A stretch of 35,969 nucleotides of DNA, taken from positions 1 to 35,969 of the forward strand of contig CAMDAF010000026.1 of NCBI GenBank assembly GCA_945888525.1, given 5' to 3'. The stretch comes from Chitinophaga pinensis (GTDB lineage Bacteria; Bacteroidota; Bacteroidia; NS11-12g; UBA955). The position numbers were made by a program, and so were the translations under genes. Under the pieces are notes generated by a model. It saw nothing but the letters and a program-made list of their open reading frames with translations. It did not search any database and was not told the origin of the DNA. Shown in pieces: positions 1 through 9,227 of the stretch; position 1 is the first letter of the stretch, and each line of letters starts with the position of its first letter.

Positions 1-182
1 ATAAATAAAGAATCTATTTATTTTCATTGACACGAAAATAAAATAGTTTTTTCATTAAACCACAATTACCCAAAAATTGCAATTCAAATATTTCTGTTCA
101 AGAATAGTTGATTAATCCCCTTAAAGGTCTTAATTCAGGATGTTATAATAAATATTTTCATCATTTATATTTGATAATATTG

Positions 183-190
183 TAGTTTTG
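183..190 (+). promoter_or_regulatory. Promoter -7 box of the thiolase gene
   Basis: TAGTTTTG matches the Bacteroidota housekeeping -7 consensus TAnnTTTG and ends 9 bases before the ATG at 200. No good -33 TTG lies 17-21 bases upstream, so the call rests on the -7 box alone. Transcription from it would begin within a few bases of the start codon, giving an mRNA with almost no leader. Confidence 0.5.
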
Positions 191-199
191 CCCCACAAT

Positions 200-1405
200 A
201 TGAGCCAATCTATATACGTAATTGATGCCGTTAGAACCGCAATTGGAAAATATGCAGGAACCCTCTCTGCAACCAGACCGGATGACATGGGCGCCCATGT
301 GATTAAGGCCTTGATCAACAGAAATCCCAATATCCCCTTTGAAGAAACCGAAGAAGTAATTTTAGGTGCAGCCAATCAAGCTGGAGAAGACAACAGGAAT
401 GTTGCGCGTATGTCTGCTTTGTTGTCGGGCCTTCCTACCAGCGTTTCTGGCTATACAGTCAATAGATTGTGTGCCAGTGGACTTCAAGCCATAGCCAACG
501 CGTATATGGAAATCAATGCAGGCAATGGCGGATTGTATATTGCCGGCGGGGTTGAGAGCATGTCGAGGGCGCCATTTGTAATGGCCAAATCAGACACCGC
601 TTTTGGCCGTGCTCCAGAAATTCATGATACCACCATAGGTTGGAGATTTACCAATCCTGCCCTATCAAAGCTATACCATCCATTTACCATGGGTGAAACG
701 GCTGAAAATATTGCTGAACGCTGGGGAATTAGCCGTGAACAACAAGACCAATTTGCCTACGACTCTCAATTAAAATGGAAGCAGGCCCAAGATGCCGGGA
801 AATTTAAAGAAGAAATAGTGGCATACGAAATCCCACAGAAAAAAGGCGAAAGCATACTATTCGATACCGATGAGCAAGCCCGCTTGAGCAGCATTGAAAC
901 ATTAAACAATTTAAAACCGGCATTTAAAAAAGATGGCAGTGTAACGGCTGGAAATTCTAGTTCAGTTAACGATGGCGCCAGCGTTTTGGCTATTGCCTCT
1001 GAATCTTTTGTTAGAGCGCATGGTTTAAAACCAAAAGCTAGAATTGTTGCAACAGCCGCATCAGGTGTTGAGCCAGCCATTATGGGGATAGGACCGGTTG
1101 AGGCGGTGCGCAAAGCTTTAAAACGGGCTGGACTTAACATTGAAGACATTGGATTATTTGAATTAAACGAAGCATTTGCGTCTCAAAGTATTGCCTGCAT
1201 TAAAGAGCTAGACATAGACATCAATAAAGTAAACGTAAATGGTGGTGCTATCGCTATTGGCCATCCATTGGGTTGCAGTGGTGCGCGTATCAGCAGCACG
1301 TTAATTCATGAAATGCAAAAAAGACCCGATGTAAAATATGGCGTAGCTACTATGTGCGTTGGCGTTGGTCAGGGAATGGCCATCGTTTATGAGAATATTT
1401 TATAA
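200..1405 (+). CDS. Acetyl-CoA C-acyltransferase (thiolase, FadA/PcaF type)
   Basis: This 401-residue enzyme should cleave 3-ketoacyl-CoA with CoA to acetyl-CoA and a shortened acyl-CoA, or run the reverse condensation, in the cytoplasm. The nucleophilic cysteine lies in NRLCASG near residue 91. The C-terminal GGAIAIGHPLGCSGAR block and the final CVGVGQG supply the catalytic His and second Cys. The length is normal for the family. The ATG at 200 (MSQSIYVIDAVRTAIG) fits the usual thiolase N-terminus better than the in-frame TTG at 188, which lies inside the promoter box. The gene stands alone, with an upstream AT-rich region and decayed genes downstream. Substrate length cannot be read from sequence. 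The sequence resembles beta-ketoadipyl-CoA and fatty-acid thiolases more than biosynthetic acetoacetyl-CoA thiolases. A CoA-transferase subunit sits about 29 kb away, which is no operon link. Confidence 0.93.
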   Translation: MSQSIYVIDAVRTAIGKYAGTLSATRPDDMGAHVIKALINRNPNIPFEETEEVILGAANQAGEDNRNVARMSALLSGLPTSVSGYTVNRLCASGLQAIANAYMEINAGNGGLYIAGGVESMSRAPFVMAKSDTAFGRAPEIHDTTIGWRFTNPALSKLYHPFTMGETAENIAERWGISREQQDQFAYDSQLKWKQAQDAGKFKEEIVAYEIPQKKGESILFDTDEQARLSSIETLNNLKPAFKKDGSVTAGNSSSVNDGASVLAIASESFVRAHGLKPKARIVATAASGVEPAIMGIGPVEAVRKALKRAGLNIEDIGLFELNEAFASQSIACIKELDIDINKVNVNGGAIAIGHPLGCSGARISSTLIHEMQKRPDVKYGVATMCVGVGQGMAIVYENIL

Positions 1406-1469
1406 TTGGTATAGTTTGGCACATTTTTCTCCTCTTTTTTAAAATAGTGTAACTTTACGGCACAACAAA

Positions 1470-1762
1470 TTGAAATTTTTTTCAAGAATCATACTGAGCA
1501 TTTGGATTATTTGTGGCCATGCATATGAATATCCGCTTTTGGCGTTTGTATTTCTGTTGGTAGGCTTGGATTTAATGGGTTTCCCTACTTCACCTACATT
1601 TATTGGCAAAGATTTAATTTTTAGCAAGATCAGTTCTTTTTAGCATTGTTTAATTCTCTCGCATTCATCACAGGTGGAATTGCAATTATCAGAATGTATG
1701 TCCGATTATTTTTAGGCTCACGCGTTAAAACCTACCACGAAACACCTTATCAATCATCATGA
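1470..1762 (+). pseudogene. C-terminal remnant of a proton-conducting membrane transporter subunit (NuoL/DabB-like), frameshifted
   Basis: No intact gene is present, but two reading frames join into one recognisable protein end. The first frame (about 1470-1642) reads a hydrophobic helix and then GFPTSPTFIGKDLIFSKI, typical of the NuoL/NuoM/MrpA superfamily and close to the DabB-like subunits found with DUF2309 proteins. It stops at TAG 1641. The next frame (1643-1762) continues with ALFNSLAFITGGIAIIRMYV, an FLGSRVKTYHE stretch and a stop at 1760. The TGA overlaps the ATG of the DUF2490 gene as ATGA, a sign of former translational coupling. The N-terminal several hundred codons are missing. 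Assignment to DabB rather than a complex I subunit is inferred from the neighbours (DUF2490, SulP). Confidence 0.7.
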
Positions 1763-2502
1763 AAATTCAATTATTTAACCCATCAATCATTTTGTTGTGT
1801 TTAATGACCATATTAAGCACCGCAGCAAATGCCCAAGTAAAAACCCAAAACAATAATATTTGGGTACATTATGTCAGCAAAGTCAACTTCAGTAAGAAGC
1901 TATCATTTACTCTTGAGGCCACCAGACGAAATACAGAATGGGGACAAAAACCCCAACAGTGGTTTGTTCGCCCGTCTATCGACTACAACATCAATAAACT
2001 ATTTACCGCTGGCATTGGCTACACATATTATGAAACATTTTCTTATGGCACACCTGCAATTTTCAAATCGCCAATTGAAGAAGACCATATTTGGATGCAG
2101 TTAAATGGAAAGTTTAGCATTAAATCATCAACCTTACAAACGCGATTAAGAGATGAGAATAGATTTATTGGGACAGATAGGATTTACAGAAACCGTTTGC
2201 GATTTATGGCACTATATGCGCATCCAATCATGAAAAAACAAGAGGCCAATTTGTTGAGTTTTGTCATTGGTGATGAAGTATTCTTTAATGTTGGTTCATA
2301 CAGCGGAAAATCGTTAATGAATCAAAACCGCATTATCGCAGGCTTTGCATACAATTTCAACAAACACAATCAAATACAAATCAATTACATTCATCAAAAT
2401 ATTTGGAACTATTCTAATACCATTTTAGAAAGCAATCCAACAATCAGATTTTCATATTTCCAAACCATTAACATTAACAAATATGAGCCGTCAAAAAAAT
2501 AA
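1759..2502 (+). CDS. DUF2490 family outer-membrane beta-barrel protein
   Basis: This is an intact 247-residue frame. A signal peptide at residues 1-25 ends in ANAQ, and the mature part is rich in alternating aromatic strands (WVHYVSKVNF, RNRLRFMALYAH, the closing strand IRFSYFQTI), as expected for an outer-membrane barrel. It resembles the DUF2490 family, whose function is unknown. Its ATG overlaps the stop of a broken DabB-like gene, and its 3' end overlaps the start of a broken SulP gene by 20 bases. It is therefore the only intact member of a former operon. No own promoter was recognised, so it may be expressed by read-through from the thiolase or may itself be on the way to loss. Confidence 0.75.
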   Translation: MKIQLFNPSIILLCLMTILSTAANAQVKTQNNNIWVHYVSKVNFSKKLSFTLEATRRNTEWGQKPQQWFVRPSIDYNINKLFTAGIGYTYYETFSYGTPAIFKSPIEEDHIWMQLNGKFSIKSSTLQTRLRDENRFIGTDRIYRNRLRFMALYAHPIMKKQEANLLSFVIGDEVFFNVGSYSGKSLMNQNRIIAGFAYNFNKHNQIQINYIHQNIWNYSNTILESNPTIRFSYFQTININKYEPSKK

Positions 2503-2645
2503 TTTGCCGAAAGATGGCTTTACAGGATTAAAAGAAAACTTTGCGACAGATGCTTTATCGGGGTTTAGTATTTTTTTATTGGCGTTGAGTTAAGGTATTG
2601 CCAAAACTTCAGAATTTCCTCCTATTATGTTCCTATTAATTGGCA
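2483..2645 (+). pseudogene. N-terminal remnant of a SulP family anion transporter
   Basis: The frame opens MSRQKNNLPKDGFTGLKENF, then a stretch through ALSGF, and after an in-frame TAA at 2591 continues GIAKTSEFPPIM. Intact Bacteroidota SulP transporters read approximately KDGLxGLKENFxxDxLSGF...ALPLSLGIAKASEFPPIMG here. Two codons appear deleted and a Leu codon has become TAA. Similarity ends near 2640, just before the 3' end of the convergent CDF gene, so the other ~500 codons are gone. The ATG lies inside the DUF2490 gene (20-base overlap), which suggests tight operon packing in the ancestor. SulP proteins of this context carry bicarbonate or sulfate; the ancestral substrate is unknown. Confidence 0.8.
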
Positions 2646-2648
2646 ACA

Positions 2649-3644
2649 TTATGCTAAGCCATGCTTAGAATTGGAAACAATATTGCTGTAAGTCCATTGA
2701 ATTGATTCATTGAAAGGCTGTTTTCTAACAGAACAATTTTGTACCGAGCATAGGTTGCATTGTTTTGAAACACAACCATCGATGTGAATAAAAAATTCTA
2801 CCCTGTCTTTAAAGTGCAGCCGCAACATATCTGTTAAAGCATCAAGCAAGGCATGGGCTTCGTTGACATTGATGTAGTAAGGCACGGTTAAGTGGCAATC
2901 AATATGGTAAAAGCCAGCATAATTGATTACACGCATATTGTGAACATCAATCCAATCAGACCTTCTATGCTCATTTAAAACCAACACAATTTCATTTATA
3001 ATGGCTGTATCAGACTCGTCCATAATACCGGATATAGAACGTCTAATAATTTTATATCCAGTATAAATAATTACGAAAGCCATAATTAGAGCGGCAACGC
3101 TGTCTAACCACAAATAGTCCGTCATATAAATCAAAAATAGACCCAACAAAATTCCAAGGGTTGAATAGGTATCTGACTTAAGATGTTGGCCGCTAGCTAA
3201 CAAAATTGGAGAAGCTTCTTTTTTTCCTTTTTGAATGCATAAATGTCCCATTATAAAATTCACAACTGCAGTAATTGCTATAAGTACCATACCGCTGTCT
3301 AATTTTTGCAAGGCATGTGGATGTATAAGATTATTTAAGGACTCGTAAACAATGAACAAACCAGCAATTGAAATAAGCAACCCTTCTAAAGCCGAAGACA
3401 AAAACTCAACTTTGCCATGGCCATAAGGATGCTCCTGGTCTTTTGGCTTGGCCGATAAAACGATGCTGTACAAACCGATAATACCGGCTACGACATTCAC
3501 AGTGCTTTCTAAGGCATCGGTTAAAATAGCAACGGAACCCGTAAGGTACCAAGCGGTAATTTTTATAATAAAAAGCACAACGGAAACAACAAGCAAAGAT
3601 TTTTGCATATTGACAGCACCATTACCCTTGCTTATTGCTACCAT
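2649..3644 (-). CDS. Cation diffusion facilitator (CDF) metal exporter
   Basis: This 331-residue inner-membrane antiporter should move Zn2+ or a similar divalent ion from cytoplasm to periplasm. Six helices fill roughly residues 12-205, followed by a cytoplasmic CDF dimerisation domain. Metal-site residues are seen in helix 2 (LTDALES) and helix 5 (HLKSD, the HxxxD pair). The loop HPYGHGKVE after helix 2 is typical. The tail is Cys-rich (CVSKQCNLCSVQNC) and may sense or bind metal. It is the last gene of the efflux operon, 28 bases after the czcB stop, so it supplies the periplasm that the CzcCBA pump empties. Its 3' end abuts the truncated SulP remnant, so its last residues may have come from the deletion junction. 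The exact ion is not predictable. Confidence 0.9.
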   Translation of the reverse strand: MVAISKGNGAVNMQKSLLVVSVVLFIIKITAWYLTGSVAILTDALESTVNVVAGIIGLYSIVLSAKPKDQEHPYGHGKVEFLSSALEGLLISIAGLFIVYESLNNLIHPHALQKLDSGMVLIAITAVVNFIMGHLCIQKGKKEASPILLASGQHLKSDTYSTLGILLGLFLIYMTDYLWLDSVAALIMAFVIIYTGYKIIRRSISGIMDESDTAIINEIVLVLNEHRRSDWIDVHNMRVINYAGFYHIDCHLTVPYYINVNEAHALLDALTDMLRLHFKDRVEFFIHIDGCVSKQCNLCSVQNCSVRKQPFNESIQWTYSNIVSNSKHGLA

Positions 3645-3672
3645 GATTCTAGTTTAATTTATTTAAGTTTAA

Positions 3673-4812
3673 TTATTCAGCTGTATTCTTTGCCATCATC
3701 AGCAAATCATAAGACCCATTAACGACAACTTTAGCCCCTATTAATTGAGGGTTTTCTTCGATTTCCACCATGCCCTTGCTTCTAGACAATGCTTTAACCG
3801 TTACCATTTCAAAGTGCTTATTTGATTTTTCAATAAATACATACTCAACACCTTCATGAGACACTACGGAAGCTTCTGGTAATGCCAAAGCTAGTTTCGA
3901 ATCCGATTCTAGTTCAGCATTCATATACATTCCAGGAATAAGAATATTGCTGTAGGTTTGAAAATGGCAATGCACTTGAACGAACCCTTCTTTTGAAACG
4001 TCCTGACCAATTAAAATCACATCGCAATCATATATTTTATCAGAATTGTTATTAGAGAAGGCCTTGACTTTGCTTCCAATATGTAAACTTTGTAAATCCT
4101 TTTCGTAGATGGTTAAATTTAAATGAATGTCATCAGGATTCACCAATTCAAACATCACGTCTGAAGGACTAATGTATCGACCTATATTTACATTGACTTT
4201 ACTGACAAAACCATTAATTGGCGAATACACATTGATGCTTTTGGACATGTTATTTTCATTCAATTGAGCAGGATTAAGACCGATTAACTTTAGCTTTTCA
4301 GACAAGGCATTGATCAAAATCTTTTGGCTTTGGTAATCAGACTTAGCTTGTTCGAACATTTTATCACTGCTTGCCTTGCTTTGGTTTAATTCTGCTTGCC
4401 TTTGGTATTGGTTTTCAATGTAGGAAAATTGTGCTTTAGCAGTCAAATAATCTTGTTGTAGTTGAATGTATTGTTGGTCTTCCATTACAGCGATTATATC
4501 ACCTTTATTCAAATGCATGCCCGGCAAAAGCTTAGTCTTAACTAAAAAACCACCCAAGGGTAAGCTAACGGATACCATATTTTGTGGCGGCACATCAATT
4601 ACCCCATTTACTTTAATCGTTCCTGATAGTTTAACAATCTTGGCCGTATCGAAGCCAATGCTTGCATTTTGCATTTGCGCGTCGGTCAAGGTAATTTCCT
4701 TAACCCTTATTTCGTTTGTTTTTGTTTCGCTTTCAGCAGCTTTATTGCCGCAGGCCTGAAAAACTATCATAACAGATAGTATTAAAAGTCCTAAATTTAT
4801 ATGTTTCAACAT
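3673..4812 (-). CDS. czcB: Heavy-metal RND efflux periplasmic adaptor (CzcB-like lipoprotein)
   Basis: This 379-residue membrane-fusion protein links the RND pump to the outer-membrane channel. The N-terminus is a lipoprotein signal with the lipobox FQAC at residues 18-21, so it should be anchored through Cys21. A biotinyl-lipoyl-like half motif (LPGMHLNKGDIIAVMED) is followed by a long alpha-hairpin coiled coil (about residues 110-185), a second lipoyl half (YSPINGFVSKVNV) and beta-barrel domains, the order usual for HlyD/CzcB proteins. It starts 16 bases after the czcA stop and is followed by the CDF gene. No His-rich metal-binding N-terminal domain is visible. CzcB versus CusB is decided by the pump's divalent-type motif, so the symbol is an inference. 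Confidence 0.88.
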   Translation of the reverse strand: MLKHINLGLLILSVMIVFQACGNKAAESETKTNEIRVKEITLTDAQMQNASIGFDTAKIVKLSGTIKVNGVIDVPPQNMVSVSLPLGGFLVKTKLLPGMHLNKGDIIAVMEDQQYIQLQQDYLTAKAQFSYIENQYQRQAELNQSKASSDKMFEQAKSDYQSQKILINALSEKLKLIGLNPAQLNENNMSKSINVYSPINGFVSKVNVNIGRYISPSDVMFELVNPDDIHLNLTIYEKDLQSLHIGSKVKAFSNNNSDKIYDCDVILIGQDVSKEGFVQVHCHFQTYSNILIPGMYMNAELESDSKLALALPEASVVSHEGVEYVFIEKSNKHFEMVTVKALSRSKGMVEIEENPQLIGAKVVVNGSYDLLMMAKNTAE

Positions 4813-4828
4813 TTCTTTATTTTAAATT

Positions 4829-7800
4829 TTATTTTCCCATCAAGTACATTAATTCTATTACGGCTTCGTTGTACAAACGAAGCATTTCCAAATAGTGGCT
4901 TTGGGCCGCAATCGATTGGTTGCTCAAGACCACCCAATCTGAGTAAGATATTTCACCCGCTTCCAATTGTCTGTTTGCCGACGCTTTTAAATTATTTGAA
5001 TTTTCAAGTCCAATGCTGTCGTAGAAATCAACTATCGCTTTATAGTTCGAAACCTTTGTTGCAGCTTGTGTCCATTGTTGCGCAATGGTTCTTTGTCCGA
5101 TGTCAAAACTATTGGCAGCAATTTCTTTGTCAATTTCAGCCGCTTTTACAACCGCTTTTTGCGCACCTATAAATATGGGGATCCCCACCCCAACTTGCAT
5201 CGATTGGAACCTGGTATTGGAGGAATATAAATGGTTATCTGCTCCAACCCCTTTCATACTCATATTCGAGTATGACAATTGCAAATCAGGTAAAAACCTT
5301 GACTTTTCTAACATTGATTTCGATTGACTAATTTGTAAGTTCTGCTGCAAAACTGCTAGTTGAGGATGGGTTGTCAATAAATTCGAATCCAAAATAGGCA
5401 TTTGAAGCATTAGCTCATCCGTATTAGGCAAGCAATCGTTTGTCGTATTTAACAGCCATTTTAATGACAATATTTTAAAAGCAATGTCTTGTTGCAACTC
5501 TGTTAATTGGATGGCAATTTGTTGTCTTTGCAAAGCGGCGGCAGACTTCTCCAAATTACCTGTTTCACCCAATTTGTATTTTGTTTCTGCTCTTGATAAG
5601 AAGGCTGAATACATTGAATCAGATTGCAGCAAAATATTTTCCTTAGCGAGCAAATACACCAGGCTGTAATAGTTTGAATACACTTGACGTTTCAACTCAA
5701 GTTCTGACAAATTGAGTTGCAACTGACTCGATTGCTGATAAGCCTCCAAGAGTTGTCTTTGTCTTTTGTAAACTTGAGGAAATTGTATGTTTTGAGACAA
5801 ACCAAAACGCTGGTCAATATAAGCACTGTTAATTTGTCCATTTTCGAAATTCAGATTTGTTTTAGGTAAATTATTTGCCGTCTTCACCAAAGCTGAATTA
5901 TAAGCTAGAGTTAAGCGATCGCTGCGCAAAACCAAATTATTTGCGATGGCTGAATCGACGGCAGCTTTAATGCTAATTTTATTTTGGGCATTACTATTGG
6001 ACGCCAAAAACAGACACACAATTAAAGTTATTTTGGCGTTTGAAAATTTCATTTTGAATCCCTGTTCAGAAATTCCATAAATTATTGGCAGAACAAATAA
6101 AGTCAAGAAAGTCGCAATGAGCAAACCACCAATAACGACTGTAGCCAGTGGCCGTTGAACTTCCGCACCTGCACCATTGCTTAATGCCATAGGAAGAAAT
6201 CCAAGAGATGCTACCAGAGCTGTCATAAGCACAGGACGCAAGCGTAAAGAAGTCCCTTTAATTACGATTTCACGTAAATCAGTAATTCCATCTGACTTCA
6301 GACGTTTGAATTCTGCAATTAAAACAATCCCATTCAATACAGCAACCCCGAACAAGGCAATAAAACCAACACCAGCACTGATACTAAAAGGCATGCCACG
6401 CATTGCAAGGGCTAGTATTCCACCTATTGCAGACAGAGGAATGGCTGTAAAAATCAATGCTGCTTGCTTGCTTGAATTAAACGCAAAAAACAAAAGCAGA
6501 AAAATCAAGAATAAGGCAATTGGAACAGCAACACCCAAGCGTTTTTTTGCAGCATTTAAATTCTCAAAAGCACCCCCATAGGTAATATAATATCCAGCAG
6601 GCAATTTAACTTTTTGAGCAATTTTAGTTTGTAGATCATCAACGATAGATTGAACATCCCTTCCGCGGGCATTAAAGCCCACCACGATTCGCCTTTTGGC
6701 ATCTTCTCTTTGAATTTGATTAGGGCCATCTTTTATTTCCACATCAGCCAAATGGGATAAAGGCACATTAATTGAAGGACCAACAGGAATTAATAAATTT
6801 TGAACATCTGACAACTCTTGTCTCTGATTTTTATTTAACCGGACCACCAAATCGAATCTCTTTTCACCTTCATAGATCTTGCCAGCACTTCCACCTGCAA
6901 AGGCTTTATTAACCGCCCTATTGACATCGCTGATTTTGACACCATAACGGGCAATTAAATCGCGTTTGTAATTGATCACAATTTGAGGAATTCCTGCTAC
7001 AGGTTCAACATAAACGTCTTGAGCACCGTCTACAACACTGGCAATTTTCCCAAGTTCAGCAGCGTAATGGGCCAAGGTATCAAGGTTTTCGCCAAAAATC
7101 TTACAAACTACATCTTGCCTCGCCCCCGTCATTAGTTCGTTAAACCTCATTTGCACAGGGTATTGAAAACCGAAAGTTACACCCGGTACATCCTTAAGTG
7201 CCTCGCCCATTTTCTCAGCCAATTCGTTAAATGTTTTAGCGCTTGTCCATTCTTTTTTATCTTTTAGAATAATCATTAAATCTTGTGCATCAATGGGCAT
7301 AGGATCTGTAGGCACTTCGCCACTCCCAATTTTGGCAACAACTTTTTCTACCTCAGGAAACTTCGTCATCAAAATCGCAGATGCTTGCTTTGCAGCTTTT
7401 AAACTAACATTGAGATTGCTACCAGGTAATACCCTGGTTTCTAATGCAAAATCACCTTCTTCAAGAGTGGGAATGAATTCGCCACCCAATTGCATCAACA
7501 CAATAATTGCTAGTGTAAACAGTGCCAATACTGAAGTTAAGACCATTTTTGGATAATTGAGTGTTTTATTCAATGTAGTTCTATAAACACCTTCGAGCTT
7601 TTCCATCATTTTATCGGATAGATTCTTTTTGGTGTGTATGGTCTTACTTAGGAACACACTACTCATCATTGGGATGTAGGTTAACGATAAAATAAATGCC
7701 CCCATTAAAGCAAAAGCAACAGTTTGTGCCATTGGTTTAAACATTTTGCCTTCAATGCCTTGCAGAGAGAATATCGGCAGGTATACAATTAAGATAATAA

Positions 7801-9172
7801 TTTGGCCAAAAACGGCGCTGTTCATCATTTTACTGGCTGAATGCTTAACGGTTTCGTCCATTTTATTTTGCTCAAGCTTTAAGAATCCTATTTTAGAACT
7901 GTGGTTGGTAAGCGCGTGCATCACAGCTTCAACAATGATAACGGCACCATCGACAATAAGACCAAAATCGAGTGCCCCTAAACTCATTAAGTTGCCGCTG
8001 ACGCCAAACGTGTTCATCATAATTACTGCGAACAACATTGAAAGTGGAATAACAGAGGCAACCAATAACCCTGCACGAACATTCCCAAGGAATAAGACCA
8101 AGACAAAGATGACGATTAAGGCACCTTCTAACAAATTGGTTTCAACTGTTCCAATGGCATTGTTTACCATTTTTGTCCTGTCTAAGAAAGGCTCAATAAC
8201 AACGCCGTCTGGCAATGATTTTTGAATAAGATCAACTCTTTCTTTAACATCTTTAATTACCTCACTGCTGTTTCCACCCTTAAGCATCATAACAACAGCA
8301 CCGGCCACTTCCCCAAGGGTATCGTAATGCATGGCTCCGTATCTAACTGCGGTTCCAAGTTTCACCTCTGCAATATCTCTTACCAATAAAGAAACACCAT
8401 TTTTCAATACCTTGACAGGAATATTACCCAGATCAGAAATGCTGTTTACCAATCCTTCGGTTCTAATGTATAAAACAGTAGGACCTTTTTCAATATAGGC
8501 ACCGCCTGTGTTTTCATTGTTGCTTTGTATGGCATTGAAAACGTCTTCAATGCTAATGTCCATAGATTGCAACTTATCAGGGTCAATGGCTATTTCATAT
8601 TGTTTTAAATGACCGCCAAAACTACTAACATCCGCCACACCTTTAACACTCAACAATTGTCTTCGCACTATCCAATCTTGAATGGTCCGTAATTCAACAC
8701 TGGTATATTTATGTTCATAGCCCTTTTTAGGTCTAATAACATATTGATATATTTCGCCTAAGCCAGTGGTTACAGGTCCTAGTTCAGGACTTGCAACGCC
8801 TGGAGGAATTAATGCCTTAGCAGACTGTAAGCGCTCAGATACTTGCTGTCTTGCCCAATATATATCGACACCTTCATCAAACACAATGGTCACCAAAGAA
8901 AGTCCGAATCGGGAAAAACTTCTAATTTCGTGTAGGCCAGGTATGTTGCTGTTGGCCTGTTCTACAGGAAAAGTAACCAAACGTTCAATATCCGTTGCAC
9001 CTAAAGAAGGTGCAATAGTTATTACTTGCACTTGGTTGTTGGTAATATCAGGCACCGCGTCAATAGGTAAGCGGGTTAACTCGTATGCACCATATAAAAT
9101 TAGACTTATTGTAAAAAGCCCAATGATTAATTTGTTTTTAATTGAAAATCCAATAATTGAATTTAGAAACAT
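4829..9172 (-). CDS. czcA: CzcA-type heavy-metal RND pump fused to a CzcC/TolC-like outer-membrane factor
   Basis: This 1447-residue protein has two parts. Residues 1-1040 are a full RND pump with the usual first helix, a large periplasmic loop opening with the LTRLPIDAVPDIT region, and the TM4 motif GALDFGLIVDGAVIIVEA near residue 400. Its acidic residues mark proton-driven export of divalent ions (Zn/Co/Cd/Ni type) rather than Cu/Ag. Residues 1041-1447 are an outer-membrane factor with the alpha-helical repeats of TolC/CzcC. At the join sits MKFSNAKITLIVC...SNAQ, a complete signal peptide beginning with an in-frame ATG at 6052, preceded by an AGGGA sequence 7 bases upstream. The outer-membrane part may therefore be made separately or cut off by signal peptidase. 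Such fused genes are known in Bacteroidota. It is the main gene of the metal operon. Confidence 0.93.
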   Translation of the reverse strand: MFLNSIIGFSIKNKLIIGLFTISLILYGAYELTRLPIDAVPDITNNQVQVITIAPSLGATDIERLVTFPVEQANSNIPGLHEIRSFSRFGLSLVTIVFDEGVDIYWARQQVSERLQSAKALIPPGVASPELGPVTTGLGEIYQYVIRPKKGYEHKYTSVELRTIQDWIVRRQLLSVKGVADVSSFGGHLKQYEIAIDPDKLQSMDISIEDVFNAIQSNNENTGGAYIEKGPTVLYIRTEGLVNSISDLGNIPVKVLKNGVSLLVRDIAEVKLGTAVRYGAMHYDTLGEVAGAVVMMLKGGNSSEVIKDVKERVDLIQKSLPDGVVIEPFLDRTKMVNNAIGTVETNLLEGALIVIFVLVLFLGNVRAGLLVASVIPLSMLFAVIMMNTFGVSGNLMSLGALDFGLIVDGAVIIVEAVMHALTNHSSKIGFLKLEQNKMDETVKHSASKMMNSAVFGQIIILIVYLPIFSLQGIEGKMFKPMAQTVAFALMGAFILSLTYIPMMSSVFLSKTIHTKKNLSDKMMEKLEGVYRTTLNKTLNYPKMVLTSVLALFTLAIIVLMQLGGEFIPTLEEGDFALETRVLPGSNLNVSLKAAKQASAILMTKFPEVEKVVAKIGSGEVPTDPMPIDAQDLMIILKDKKEWTSAKTFNELAEKMGEALKDVPGVTFGFQYPVQMRFNELMTGARQDVVCKIFGENLDTLAHYAAELGKIASVVDGAQDVYVEPVAGIPQIVINYKRDLIARYGVKISDVNRAVNKAFAGGSAGKIYEGEKRFDLVVRLNKNQRQELSDVQNLLIPVGPSINVPLSHLADVEIKDGPNQIQREDAKRRIVVGFNARGRDVQSIVDDLQTKIAQKVKLPAGYYITYGGAFENLNAAKKRLGVAVPIALFLIFLLLFFAFNSSKQAALIFTAIPLSAIGGILALAMRGMPFSISAGVGFIALFGVAVLNGIVLIAEFKRLKSDGITDLREIVIKGTSLRLRPVLMTALVASLGFLPMALSNGAGAEVQRPLATVVIGGLLIATFLTLFVLPIIYGISEQGFKMKFSNAKITLIVCLFLASNSNAQNKISIKAAVDSAIANNLVLRSDRLTLAYNSALVKTANNLPKTNLNFENGQINSAYIDQRFGLSQNIQFPQVYKRQRQLLEAYQQSSQLQLNLSELELKRQVYSNYYSLVYLLAKENILLQSDSMYSAFLSRAETKYKLGETGNLEKSAAALQRQQIAIQLTELQQDIAFKILSLKWLLNTTNDCLPNTDELMLQMPILDSNLLTTHPQLAVLQQNLQISQSKSMLEKSRFLPDLQLSYSNMSMKGVGADNHLYSSNTRFQSMQVGVGIPIFIGAQKAVVKAAEIDKEIAANSFDIGQRTIAQQWTQAATKVSNYKAIVDFYDSIGLENSNNLKASANRQLEAGEISYSDWVVLSNQSIAAQSHYLEMLRLYNEAVIELMYLMGK

Positions 9173-9227
9173 GTTGTTTGTTTTAATAAAAATTGAAATT
9201 GAGGCAAATAAGCCAAAGCATTATTTC

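Noticed and set aside
1-182. Gene or RNA before the thiolase
   Set aside because: AT-rich sequence with no convincing reading frame, tRNA fold or terminator.
766-1149. Long open antisense frames inside the thiolase, czcA, actB, actC and metalloprotease genes
   Set aside because: They mirror the codon pattern of the real genes, have no start signals or domains, and are covered by clear homologues on the other strand.
1406-1640. Intact short gene on the minus strand at about 1439-1627
   Set aside because: It is antisense to the recognisable DabB-like remnant and has no homology or start signals.
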